From positions 1,933,001 to 1,997,000 of the forward strand of contig NZ_CP102384.1 in the NCBI RefSeq assembly GCF_024628865.1: DNA of 64,000 nt. The letters run 5' to 3'. How positions within the stretch are numbered: position 1 is the stretch's first letter; every line of letters starts with the position of its first letter. Made by a program: the position numbers and the translations under genes. Shown piece by piece: positions 17,352 through 24,963 of this stretch. Under the pieces are notes generated by a model. That model had not been told where the DNA came from. It saw nothing but the letters and a program-made list of their open reading frames with translations, and did not search any database. This DNA is from Sphingopyxis sp. DBS4. GTDB taxonomy: Bacteria; Pseudomonadota; Alphaproteobacteria; Sphingomonadales; Sphingomonadaceae.

Positions 17352-18740
17352 CTAATCCCCTGCGAAATCGAACGCACTGACCCCGCGCTCGCCCTCCCTG
17401 AATCGCAGCGGGCGGCCGAGCGGCGGCGTCGATCGCTGGACGCAGCCGGTACGCGTGCAGCGGCGGCAACCGAGCCCGACCGGCGTCGCGGGCGATCGCA
17501 TCAGGTCGATGCCGCGCGCCGCGATCAGCGGCGCGGCAACCTTCGCATCGACGCCGACGCAGACGGCGAAGCGGGCGGGGGTGCCGCTGCCCGTCGCACC
17601 GGGCGCTGCGACCGATCGCGACTGGGTGAACCAGCGCGAGCCGTCCTCGAGCTCGACGAGGTCGGCGACCACCTCGCCGGGGCGGGCGAAGGCTTCGTGG
17701 ACGCCCCACAAAGGACAACGCGCGTCGCCGTCGACGAGCGGCGACTGGCTTGCCCCGGCATAGCGCTTGCTGCCCTGCCCCGCGCGATCGATCCGCAGCA
17801 TGAAGAACGGCAGCCCGCGCGCGCCGACGCGCTGGAGCGTCGTCAGCCGGTGCGCGACCTGCTCGTATCCCGCGCCGAAACGCCGCTGAAGCAGCAGCAG
17901 GTCGTATCCCGTTGCATCGCAGGCACGCAGGAAGCGGCTGTACGGCATCATCAGCGCGGCGGCGAAATATTGGATCAGGTGGCGCTCGAACAGTCGCGCC
18001 GCAGCACTCTCGGCGAACTCCGCTCCGGCGACGAGCGCGTCGATTTCGCCCTTCGCCTCGATCTGCGCAAGCGTCGCCGCGGCCTGAAAGGTGCGCGACG
18101 CGGGGCGCAGCAGTTCGTTCAGCATCAACTGCCGCGCGTGCCAGTCGAGCCAGCGCAGCCGGTCGGGCATCACATCGCTCGGCAGGATGCGGATGCCGAG
18201 CTGGTGCCGCGTGCGCAGCCGTTCCGAAATCGTTCCGTAAAGGTCGCCGCCGGCGAGGCGCAGTTCGTCCGCCAGCTCCTCGGCGCGCGCGTCGAGATCG
18301 GGGAAATGATTGCGCCATTTCTCGATCGCGCGGCGCACCGCGGCCACTTCGGGCGCGTCGCCCTGACCTTCGGCACGCTCCTCGGGCGCCGTATCGAACA
18401 ATCGTGCAAAGGCCGCGGCGGTCGCGGGCGCGGTCTGCAACCATAGCTCGACCTCCTGCGCGCCGATGCCGAGGTCGGCGAAGCGCGGGTCTGCCAGCCG
18501 CCGCCTCAGGCCCGCGAGTCCGCCCGGCACCTCCTCGGTGCCGAGCCTGGCCGCGTCGAAGCCGAAGCGCTCGGCCAGCCGCACGATCACGGTGGCGGAA
18601 AGCGGCCGCTGCCCATGCTCGATCAGGTTGAGATAGCTTGGCGAAATATCGAGCGCTTCGGCCATCGCCGCCTGCGTCATTCCCGCCTCGCGCCGCACCT
18701 TGCGCACCGCTGGCCCCGCAAACACGCGCCGTTCCGCCAT
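17352..18740 (-). CDS. ScfR/RamB-type short-chain fatty acyl regulator
   Basis: A 462-residue cytosolic regulator. An XRE-type HTH is at residues 12-65 (VRREAGMTQAAMAEALDISPSYLNLIEHGQRPLS). The middle is an IrrE/ImmA-like region, but it shows no HExxH zinc site. The C-terminal domain (DUF2083-like) ends in a cysteine cluster, C425-x2-C428-x4-C433 (GCRRCTRTGC), that could bind zinc or an iron-sulfur centre. Members such as RamB and ScfR control acetate, propionate and glyoxylate-cycle genes, with acyl-CoA as the proposed signal. The gene diverges from isocitrate lyase 140 nt away, which fits that role. Confidence 0.9.
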   Translation of the reverse strand: MAERRVFAGPAVRKVRREAGMTQAAMAEALDISPSYLNLIEHGQRPLSATVIVRLAERFGFDAARLGTEEVPGGLAGLRRRLADPRFADLGIGAQEVELWLQTAPATAAAFARLFDTAPEERAEGQGDAPEVAAVRRAIEKWRNHFPDLDARAEELADELRLAGGDLYGTISERLRTRHQLGIRILPSDVMPDRLRWLDWHARQLMLNELLRPASRTFQAAATLAQIEAKGEIDALVAGAEFAESAAARLFERHLIQYFAAALMMPYSRFLRACDATGYDLLLLQRRFGAGYEQVAHRLTTLQRVGARGLPFFMLRIDRAGQGSKRYAGASQSPLVDGDARCPLWGVHEAFARPGEVVADLVELEDGSRWFTQSRSVAAPGATGSGTPARFAVCVGVDAKVAAPLIAARGIDLMRSPATPVGLGCRRCTRTGCVQRSTPPLGRPLRFREGERGVSAFDFAGD

Positions 18741-18837
18741 AGTTTGTAACTTTCTTTACTAATTTACACGCTGATTTACACCTAACCGGCATATTTCACA
18801 AATTTTATTGACAAATCTTTTCCCTTTGCGCGACACT
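18741..18837. promoter_or_regulatory. Divergent control region of the ScfR-type gene and isocitrate lyase
   Basis: The gap is clearly AT-richer than its surroundings. Two direct repeats, AATTTACAC (18761-18769) and GATTTACAC (18773-18781), are 12 bp apart, one helical turn, and TTTGTAAC (18743-18750) with TTTACTAA (18755-18762) form a loose inverted pair beside the regulator start. TTGACA at 18808-18813 is a good -35 for isocitrate lyase, with a weak -10 (GACACT, about 18832-18837). These are the likely binding sites of the ScfR-type protein. Confidence 0.5.
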
Positions 18838-18880
18838 TTCGCCAACTTCCACCCATCACCTCCTCACAAGGATACAGACG

Positions 18881-20473
18881 ATGGGCTATCAGGAAGACAT
18901 GGCGCAGGCAGGCCGCCTCATCCGCGATTACGACGGCACGTGGGACGGCATCAGCGGCGAAAGCATCGCCCGCATGCGCGCCCAGAACAAGTTCCGCACC
19001 GGCCTCGACATCGCGCGCTACACCGCGCGCATCATGCGCGCCGACATGGCCGCCTATGACGCCGATCCCGCGAACTACACCCAGTCGCTCGGCTGCTGGC
19101 ACGGCTTCATCGCGCAGCAGAAGATGATCTCGATCAAGAAGCATTTCGGCACCGTCAAGGGCCGCTACATCTATCTCTCGGGCTGGATGGTCGCGGCGCT
19201 GCGCAGCGAGTTCGGCCCGCTTCCCGACCAGTCGATGCACGAAAAGACCAGCGTCCCGGCGCTGATCGAGGAAATCTACACCTTCCTCCGCCAGGCCGAT
19301 GCGCGTGAACTCGGCGGACTGTTCCGCGATCTCGACGCCGCGCGCGCCGAGGGCGACGAGCTCAAGGCCAAGCAGATCCAGTCGGCGATCGACAATCACG
19401 AAACGCACGTCGTGCCGATCATCGCCGACATCGACGCGGGCTTCGGCAATGCCGAGGCGACCTATCTCCTCGCCAAGAAGATGATCGAGGCCGGCGCCTG
19501 CGCGCTGCAGATCGAGAATCAGGTCTCGGACGAAAAGCAGTGCGGCCACCAGGACGGCAAGGTCACCGTGCCGCACGAGGATTTCATCGCGAAAATCCGC
19601 GCCTGCCGCTACGCCTTCATGGAGCTCGGCGTCGAAGACGGCATCATCGTCACGCGCACCGACAGCCTCGGCGCGGGCCTGACCAAGCAGATCGCCGTCT
19701 CGAAGGAACCCGGCGATCTCGGCGACCAGTATAATAGCTTCCTCGACTGCGAAGAGGTCGAGGGCGCGGGCAACCCCGGCGACGTGCTGATCAACCGGGG
19801 CGGCAAGCTGATGCGCCCGAAGCGCCTGCCCTCGAACCTCTATCAGTTCCGCCCCGGAACCGGCGAGGACCGCTGCGTCATGGACTGCATCGCCAGCCTT
19901 CAGAACGGCGCCGACCTGCTGTGGATCGAAACCGAAAAGCCGCACATCGAACAGATCGCCGGCATGGTCGACCGCATCCGCGAAGCCGTCCCCAACGCGA
20001 AGCTCGCCTATAATAATTCGCCGAGCTTCAACTGGACGCTCAACTTCCGCCAGCAGGTGTTCGACGCCTGGGAAAAGGAAGGCAAGGATGTCAGCGCCTA
20101 TGACCGCGCCAAGCTGATGAGCGTCGATTATGATGGCACCGCGCTGTCGGACGAAGCCGACAACCGCATCCGTACCTTCCAGCGCGACGCGGCGAAGCGA
20201 GCGGGCATCTTCCATCATCTGATCACGCTGCCGACTTACCACACCGCGGCGCTGTCGACCGACAATCTGGCGAAGGAATATTTCGGCGACGAAGCGATGC
20301 TCGGCTACGTCAAGAACGTCCAGCGCGCCGAAATCCGCCAAGGTATCGCCTGCGTGAAGCACCAGAATATGTCGGGCAGCGACATCGGCGACGATCACAA
20401 GGAATATTTCGCCGGCGAAGCGGCCCTGAAGGCCGCAGGCAAGGACAATACCATGAACCAGTTTGCGGCCTGA
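18881..20473 (+). CDS. aceA: Isocitrate lyase
   Basis: A 530-residue enzyme of the longer isocitrate lyase subclass found in Pseudomonas and many alphaproteobacteria. It splits isocitrate into glyoxylate and succinate in the glyoxylate shunt. The active-site loop is KQCGHQ (residues 219-224, catalytic Cys221); metal-binding DIDAGFGN is at 183-190, and NNSPSFNW is the other substrate loop. ATG 18881 is preceded by CACAAGGAT. A strong terminator follows at 20613-20651, so it is probably monocistronic. Control by the divergent ScfR-type gene is likely. Malate synthase is not in the window. Confidence 0.97.
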   Translation: MGYQEDMAQAGRLIRDYDGTWDGISGESIARMRAQNKFRTGLDIARYTARIMRADMAAYDADPANYTQSLGCWHGFIAQQKMISIKKHFGTVKGRYIYLSGWMVAALRSEFGPLPDQSMHEKTSVPALIEEIYTFLRQADARELGGLFRDLDAARAEGDELKAKQIQSAIDNHETHVVPIIADIDAGFGNAEATYLLAKKMIEAGACALQIENQVSDEKQCGHQDGKVTVPHEDFIAKIRACRYAFMELGVEDGIIVTRTDSLGAGLTKQIAVSKEPGDLGDQYNSFLDCEEVEGAGNPGDVLINRGGKLMRPKRLPSNLYQFRPGTGEDRCVMDCIASLQNGADLLWIETEKPHIEQIAGMVDRIREAVPNAKLAYNNSPSFNWTLNFRQQVFDAWEKEGKDVSAYDRAKLMSVDYDGTALSDEADNRIRTFQRDAAKRAGIFHHLITLPTYHTAALSTDNLAKEYFGDEAMLGYVKNVQRAEIRQGIACVKHQNMSGSDIGDDHKEYFAGEAALKAAGKDNTMNQFAA

Positions 20474-20503
20474 TGGCCGCGGGGAACCAGTTCGCCGCCT
20501 GAT
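20456..20503 (+). repeat. Tandem duplication of the isocitrate lyase 3' end
   Basis: The last codons and stop of the gene, AACCAGTTTGCGGCCTGAT (20456-20474), are repeated 29 nt later as AACCAGTTCGCCGCCTGAT (20485-20503), differing at two positions. The second copy is in a different frame relative to the gene and is not translated with it. It looks like a remnant of a tail duplication. The rest of the gap up to 20775 holds a second weak GAGGGG/CCCCTC hairpin and the terminator. Confidence 0.6.
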
Positions 20504-20612
20504 CCAAGTTCGGCGCGAGGGGACCCGTTGCACCCCCTCGTGCCACCCTCTTCGGCGCGGGGCGTCTTGCACGAAACCCCGCGTCTCCCGAGCTTTCCTG
20601 GGGAGGAAAGCC

Positions 20613-20651
20613 TGTCCGTCGGAAGCCGCAAGGCCTCCGGCGGACATTTTT
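20613..20651 (+). terminator. Rho-independent terminator of isocitrate lyase
   Basis: A 15-bp stem, TGTCCGTCGGAAGCC with GGCCTCCGGCGGACA, has a GCAA tetraloop and one mismatch, and is followed at once by TTTTT. It lies about 140 nt after the aceA stop. Confidence 0.85.
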
Positions 20652-20775
20652 ATTGGAGCCGCGAAAAGGAAAAGCTCGCTCTATGACAACGTTTTCCCTT
20701 GCCCCATTCGCCACGCCGATGCATTATGCTGCAACGCACAAATTCCCTCCAGACCCTCCCCGAGGCTATTTCGCG

Positions 20776-21075
20776 ATGAATGACAACCGGCTGACGCTGA
20801 TGGAAGCGATCGCCCGCCGCCGCAGGATCACGGCGCTCTACAACGGGACGCGCATGACGCTTGCCCCACATCAGTTGTTCGAGCGCCACGGCGCGCTGTT
20901 CGTCAGCGCGCTCAATCTCGACAAAAATTGGCGCTCCGAGGACGAGCGTCGGCTCGGCCATTTCAAACTCGACGGCCTCGGCGCAGCCGCGCTCGAGGAA
21001 GAGGAGTTCGAACCGCTCCCCTCCTTCGAGGCCGCCGCGCCGCGCGACGACGACATCCTACTGATGGCGGTCTAA
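20776..21075 (+). CDS. Small WYL-domain-like protein
   Basis: A 99-residue protein when started at ATG 20776 (MNDNRLTLMEAIARRRR), preceded by GAGG; the frame stays open upstream to about 20653 but that part looks non-coding. The body, RITALYNGTRMTLAPHQLFERHGALFVSALNLDK...RRLGHFKLDGLG, follows the strand pattern of WYL domains, which sense ligands in transcription factors, but there is no HTH here. The C-terminus is acidic. Its stop overlaps that of the convergent TerC gene by 3 nt. Function is unknown. Confidence 0.65.
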   Translation: MNDNRLTLMEAIARRRRITALYNGTRMTLAPHQLFERHGALFVSALNLDKNWRSEDERRLGHFKLDGLGAAALEEEEFEPLPSFEAAAPRDDDILLMAV

Positions 21076-22055
21076 CCGCCGGCGGGTTCCTCTGCCTTCG
21101 TCTTCACCAGCGACCAGATCACCCCGCCCGCGATCAGCGCGACCGTCACGCCCAGGCTGACGAGCGGCGGGAATTTGCCCCCGTCCAGCACGAAATCGGC
21201 GACGAAGATCTTCGACCCGATGAAGACGAGCACCAGCGCCAGCGCATATTTGAGATAGTGGAAGCGATGCACCATCGCCGCGAGCGCAAAATAAAGCGCG
21301 CGCAGGCCGAGGATCGCCATGATGTTCGACGTATAGACGATGAACGTATCGGTCGTGATCGCGAAGATCGCGGGCACGCTGTCGACCGCGAACACCAGGT
21401 CGGCAAGGTTAATCACGACGAGCGCGAGAAACAGCGGCGTCGCGGCGAGCGCGAGCTTGCCGGTCTTCGTGTCGGGCACGCGCACGAAGAATTTCTCGCC
21501 ATGCAGTTCGTGCGTGATCGGAATGTGGCACGACAGCCAGCGGACGACGGGATTGCCCGCGACGTCCATCGGCTTGTCGCCCGCGAACAGCATCTTCACG
21601 CCGGTGAAGATCAGGAAGGCTGCGAAGACATAGAGCAGCCAGCCATATTCGGTGACCAGCGCCGCGCCGCCCGCGATCATGATCCCGCGCAGCACGATCA
21701 CCGCGACGATGCCCCAGAGCAAAGCGCGATACTGGTAGCGCGGCGGGATCGCGAAGGTCGCGAAGATCAGCGAGATGACGAAAATATTGTCGATTGACAG
21801 CGCCTTCTCGATGAAGAAGCCGGTGTAATATTGGAGGCTGGCCTCGCCGCCCTTCTCGGCCCAGATCCACGCGCCGAACGCCAACGCGATGCCGATGTAG
21901 AGCAGCGAAAGCTTCAGGCTCTCGCCAATCCCCATCTCCTTGTTTTCGCGGTTGAGGATACCGAGATCGAACGCGGTCAGCGCCGCGACGAGGGCGAGAA
22001 AGGCCAGCCAGAACCAGGCCGGGGTTCCCAGCCAGTCGGCGAACAGAAATTCCAT
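21072..22055 (-). CDS. TerC/Alx family membrane protein
   Basis: A 327-residue protein with about nine hydrophobic segments. Family blocks are seen: FDLGILNRE, EKALSIDNIFVISLIF (acidic residues in a membrane helix) and NLADLVFAVDSVPAIFAITTD. TerC/Alx proteins are linked to tellurite resistance and to manganese or calcium export. The start at 22055 (MEFLFADWLG) is preferred because AAGGA lies 8 nt upstream; the in-frame ATG at 22064 has its ribosome site too close. A DUF465 gene lies upstream on the same strand. No yybP-ykoY (manganese) riboswitch could be made out. Confidence 0.9.
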   Translation of the reverse strand: MEFLFADWLGTPAWFWLAFLALVAALTAFDLGILNRENKEMGIGESLKLSLLYIGIALAFGAWIWAEKGGEASLQYYTGFFIEKALSIDNIFVISLIFATFAIPPRYQYRALLWGIVAVIVLRGIMIAGGAALVTEYGWLLYVFAAFLIFTGVKMLFAGDKPMDVAGNPVVRWLSCHIPITHELHGEKFFVRVPDTKTGKLALAATPLFLALVVINLADLVFAVDSVPAIFAITTDTFIVYTSNIMAILGLRALYFALAAMVHRFHYLKYALALVLVFIGSKIFVADFVLDGGKFPPLVSLGVTVALIAGGVIWSLVKTKAEEPAGG

Positions 22056-22128
22056 GATGATCATCCTTGGCACGCGCCGGGGACGCCGCCCCTGAGGGGC
22101 AGCGCCATTGGTCGCTTATCCTGTTGAA

Positions 22129-22311
22129 TTAAAGCGCGAGCGCGGGCTGATGCGCCAGACTCGCGAGCCGTTTGCGGATCGCGAGCTTCGCGGCCTTCAG
22201 CCGCAGCAGCCGGAACGGATCGGCACCGCGGCGGCGGTTCTCGCGGCGCAGCGCATCGTCGATCCGGCGATGCCATTCGGTCAGCCGGTAAAATCGGGAA
22301 TTGAACGTCAT
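22129..22311 (-). CDS. DUF465 (YdcH-like) small protein
   Basis: A 60-residue basic helical protein, MTFNSRFYRLTEWHRRIDDA followed by LRREN and an LLRLKAAKLAIRKRLASL repeat, matching the length and helical hairpin of the DUF465 family. The start at 22311 has an excellent AGGAGG site, whereas longer in-frame starts do not. It precedes the TerC gene by 73 nt on the same strand. The function of the family is unknown. Confidence 0.8.
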   Translation of the reverse strand: MTFNSRFYRLTEWHRRIDDALRRENRRRGADPFRLLRLKAAKLAIRKRLASLAHQPALAL

Positions 22312-22566
22312 AAGGGCCTCCTGATTGATGAAATCAAGCAGGTGACGCCGACACCACGACCCGGATTGAGGGGAGAGATGGGCCGCAAGCATCGGTGTCA
22401 CCCGATGCGGTCCGACATCACGTGGCGGAATAACCTTCCGCCGACGCCAGAGGGGCCCGGCCCGCATGTCAATGATCTAGGATGGGGGGCGGGCCGTTTC
22501 AACCCTTTGCTCTCGCCCCGCCTGTCGTGTTAGCCCGGTAAGGCATCGGGTGGTCGAGGGGAGAAT

Positions 22567-23340
22567 ATGCGCATGACAGTGTCGGTCGACCGCGACGGCC
22601 CGGTGACGATCGTCACCATCGATCGCCCAGAAAAACGGGGGGCCGTCGATCCCGCTACCGCGACGGCCTTGCGCGAAGCCTTCGCTGCCTTCGCGAACGA
22701 CACCGAGGCGCGGGTCGCGATCCTGACCGGCAGCGCCGGGTATTTCTGCGCCGGCTTCGACCTCGGCGCCGTCGGCGCGGCGCGTTATGATCCCGACGGC
22801 GCCGGTCCGATGGGGCCGACGCGGATGCTGCTCGAAAAGCCGGTGATCGCGGCGATCGAGGGCCACGCCGTCGCGGGCGGGCTCGAACTCGCGCTATGGT
22901 GCGACATGCGCGTCGCAGCCGTAAGTGCAGTGTTCGGCGTCTATTGCCGTCGCTGGGGCGTGCCGTTGATCGACGGCGGCACCGTCCGCCTGCCCCGCAT
23001 CGTCGGGCAGGGCCGCGCGATGGATATGATATTGACCGGCCGCGCAGTCGCCGCCGCCGAGGCGCTCCGCATCGGCCTCGCGGATCGCGTCGTTGCCGAC
23101 GGGACCGCGCTGTCCGCCGCGATCGAGCTTGCGAAACAGATCGCCGCCTTCCCGCAAATCTGCATGAACAGCGACCGCCTCAGCGCCTATCGCCAGTGGG
23201 ATTTCGATATCGAGGGGGCGCTGGCGCACGAAGCCCATGCCGGGGTCGCGCCGCTGCGCGAAGGCGCGGCGGCGGGCGCCCGACGCTTCACCGAAGGCGC
23301 CGGACGCGGCGGCAGCTTTACCGCTTTCAAGGGAGAATAG
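22567..23340 (+). CDS. Enoyl-CoA hydratase/isomerase family protein
   Basis: A 257-residue crotonase-fold protein. The N-terminal block VTIVTIDRPEKRGAVDPATA and the oxyanion-hole segments SAGYFCAGFDL and GHAVAGGLELALWCDMRVA are clear. The following block reads FGVYCRRWGVPLIDGGTVRLPRIVG, the version typical of a large crotonase-like subfamily in which the second catalytic glutamate of classical hydratases is not obvious, so hydratase activity is uncertain. The start ATG 22567 follows GAGGGGAGA. One base separates its stop from the next gene's ATG, so the two are co-translated. It probably acts in fatty-acid or acyl-CoA catabolism. Confidence 0.9.
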   Translation: MRMTVSVDRDGPVTIVTIDRPEKRGAVDPATATALREAFAAFANDTEARVAILTGSAGYFCAGFDLGAVGAARYDPDGAGPMGPTRMLLEKPVIAAIEGHAVAGGLELALWCDMRVAAVSAVFGVYCRRWGVPLIDGGTVRLPRIVGQGRAMDMILTGRAVAAAEALRIGLADRVVADGTALSAAIELAKQIAAFPQICMNSDRLSAYRQWDFDIEGALAHEAHAGVAPLREGAAAGARRFTEGAGRGGSFTAFKGE

Positions 23341-23341
23341 G

Positions 23342-24214
23342 ATGCGACATCTGCTTGCCGCGGCCGCGCTGGCCGCCCTGCCCGTCACCGCGCAGGCCGA
23401 GGCGCCGGGCATTCCGGCCGCGATCTACACCGACCCGCCCGCCGACAAGGAGCATCCGGCGGCGATGGAGGTCGTCCATATTCCGAGCGGCGGGGTGGAG
23501 ATCAACGGCGTCGTCTATGTCGCCGCGGGCGCCGGACCGCATCCGACCGCCGTCCTCTGCCACGGACTGCCGGGGCTCGAGAAGAATCTCGACCTTGCGC
23601 AGGCGATCCGGCGCGCGGGATGGACGGTGATCACCTTCAACTATCGCGGATCGTGGGGCAGTCCGGGCGACTATCGGCTCGCGGGCAACCTCGACGACAC
23701 CGACGCGGTGCTCGCCTTCGCGCGCGATCCCGCCAACGCCGCGAAGCTCCGGATCGACCCTGCGCGGCTGGTCGTCATCGGCCACAGCATGGGCGGCTGG
23801 GTGACCGCACTGACCGCGGCACACGACAAGAAGCTGCTCGGCGCCGCGATGATCTCATCGGGCAATATGGGTGCGCTCGCCGGGGTGCCGCGCGATCAGG
23901 CCGCGGCGCTGCTTCGCGCCAACGGCCTCGAAGCACTCGCGGGCACCAGCCCCGAAATCATGGCGGACGAAATCATCGCCGCCAAGGATCGCTTCGACTT
24001 CGTCAAGGCCGCGCCGCAGCTCCGCGACACCAATTTGTTCGTGCTGACCTCCGACGACGGCTTTGCATCGATGAGCGATGCTCTGAACAACGCGATCAAG
24101 ACGGAGGGCGGCACGAAGCTCAAGACGTTACACGTCGCGACCGACCATAGCTGGTCGGACGCGCGCATCCGGCTGGAGAGCGAGATCATCGATTGGCTCG
24201 GAACGCTGAAATAG
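23342..24214 (+). CDS. Secreted alpha/beta hydrolase
   Basis: A 290-residue protein starting at 23342, right after the enoyl-CoA hydratase stop. It has a signal peptide (MRHLLAAAALAALPVTAQA). The alpha/beta hydrolase fold shows HGLPGLEKN as the oxyanion region, FNYRGSWGSPGDY, the nucleophile elbow GHSMGGW, an acidic residue in LTSDDGF and His in ATDHSWSD. It resembles dienelactone-hydrolase or acyl-peptidase-like serine hydrolases. Co-translation with a cytosolic CoA enzyme is unexpected for a secreted protein; the substrate is unknown. Confidence 0.87.
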   Translation: MRHLLAAAALAALPVTAQAEAPGIPAAIYTDPPADKEHPAAMEVVHIPSGGVEINGVVYVAAGAGPHPTAVLCHGLPGLEKNLDLAQAIRRAGWTVITFNYRGSWGSPGDYRLAGNLDDTDAVLAFARDPANAAKLRIDPARLVVIGHSMGGWVTALTAAHDKKLLGAAMISSGNMGALAGVPRDQAAALLRANGLEALAGTSPEIMADEIIAAKDRFDFVKAAPQLRDTNLFVLTSDDGFASMSDALNNAIKTEGGTKLKTLHVATDHSWSDARIRLESEIIDWLGTLK

Positions 24215-24228
24215 GGCCCGAAATCGAT

Positions 24229-24963
24229 CTATGCGGCGTTGCGCAACAGGGCGATCATGCTGGCTTCGAACTCGAACGGGCTACTTCGCCCATCGAGAAT
24301 GTCTTGAGGCGCAAGCCGGCTTACGACCTTGCCATTTCCTATCAACAGGCCCTCGTCGCACGCCGTGAGCGTGATCATGTCGTGAAGAGCGGTAAGGAGC
24401 GTAAGGCCGTCATCGACGCATTGGCGGAGCGCTTTGCGAAGGTCCAGCGCCGCAACCGGATCGAGCCAGTTGAACGGCTCATCGAGGATGACGAGCGACC
24501 GGCCGCTCGCAAAGGCACAACCAATCGCGACCCGCTGCTTCATACCGGCCGAACAGTCCCCGATTTTCATATCCAGGAGCCGGTCGAGGCCAAGGGGCTC
24601 GGCAATTCGTCCAATCGCCCGTAACCAGATATCTGGATCGGGCTCGATGAGTCCGAAAAGCTGACGCCCCGTCAATGCGCCCGGAAGATATTCGGCAGGT
24701 GGCATGAATCCGATGCTTTTGGCGCGGACCGCGGGCTGATCGCAAAGTTCGCGATCGTCGATACGGCACGATCCCATCGTGCAGGGCAGACGGCCGGCGA
24801 GTCCGCGTAAAAGACTCGTCTTTCCGGAGCCGTTGGCCCCGATGATACCGAACCAGCGTTCGCGACCGACCGTCATCGACACATCGTCCACCGCACGGGT
24901 GCGATGGCGCAGGACCGTCAACTCGCGCAATGCAATGGCCGACGCAGTCACCACAGCATCCAT
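24229..24963 (-). CDS. ABC transporter ATP-binding protein with a divergent signature motif
   Basis: A 244-residue ATPase. Walker A is GANGSGKTS, Walker B is SLVILDEPFNWLDP and the switch His is in TALHDM. The signature motif reads CSAGMKQR instead of LSGGQ, which is rare but still has the Ser-x-Gly core. The start at 24963 (MDAVVTASAIALRELTV) overlaps the permease gene by 16 nt. Codon and base use are visibly less GC-rich than the flanks. It pairs with the membrane protein encoded just upstream on the same strand. Cargo is unknown. Confidence 0.85.
   Translation of the reverse strand: MDAVVTASAIALRELTVLRHRTRAVDDVSMTVGRERWFGIIGANGSGKTSLLRGLAGRLPCTMGSCRIDDRELCDQPAVRAKSIGFMPPAEYLPGALTGRQLFGLIEPDPDIWLRAIGRIAEPLGLDRLLDMKIGDCSAGMKQRVAIGCAFASGRSLVILDEPFNWLDPVAALDLRKALRQCVDDGLTLLTALHDMITLTACDEGLLIGNGKVVSRLAPQDILDGRSSPFEFEASMIALLRNAA

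Noticed and set aside
22056..22128. Possible yybP-ykoY manganese riboswitch before TerC
   Set aside because: The gap is short and lacks the conserved GGGGAGUA-type core; only a simple GC hairpin is visible.
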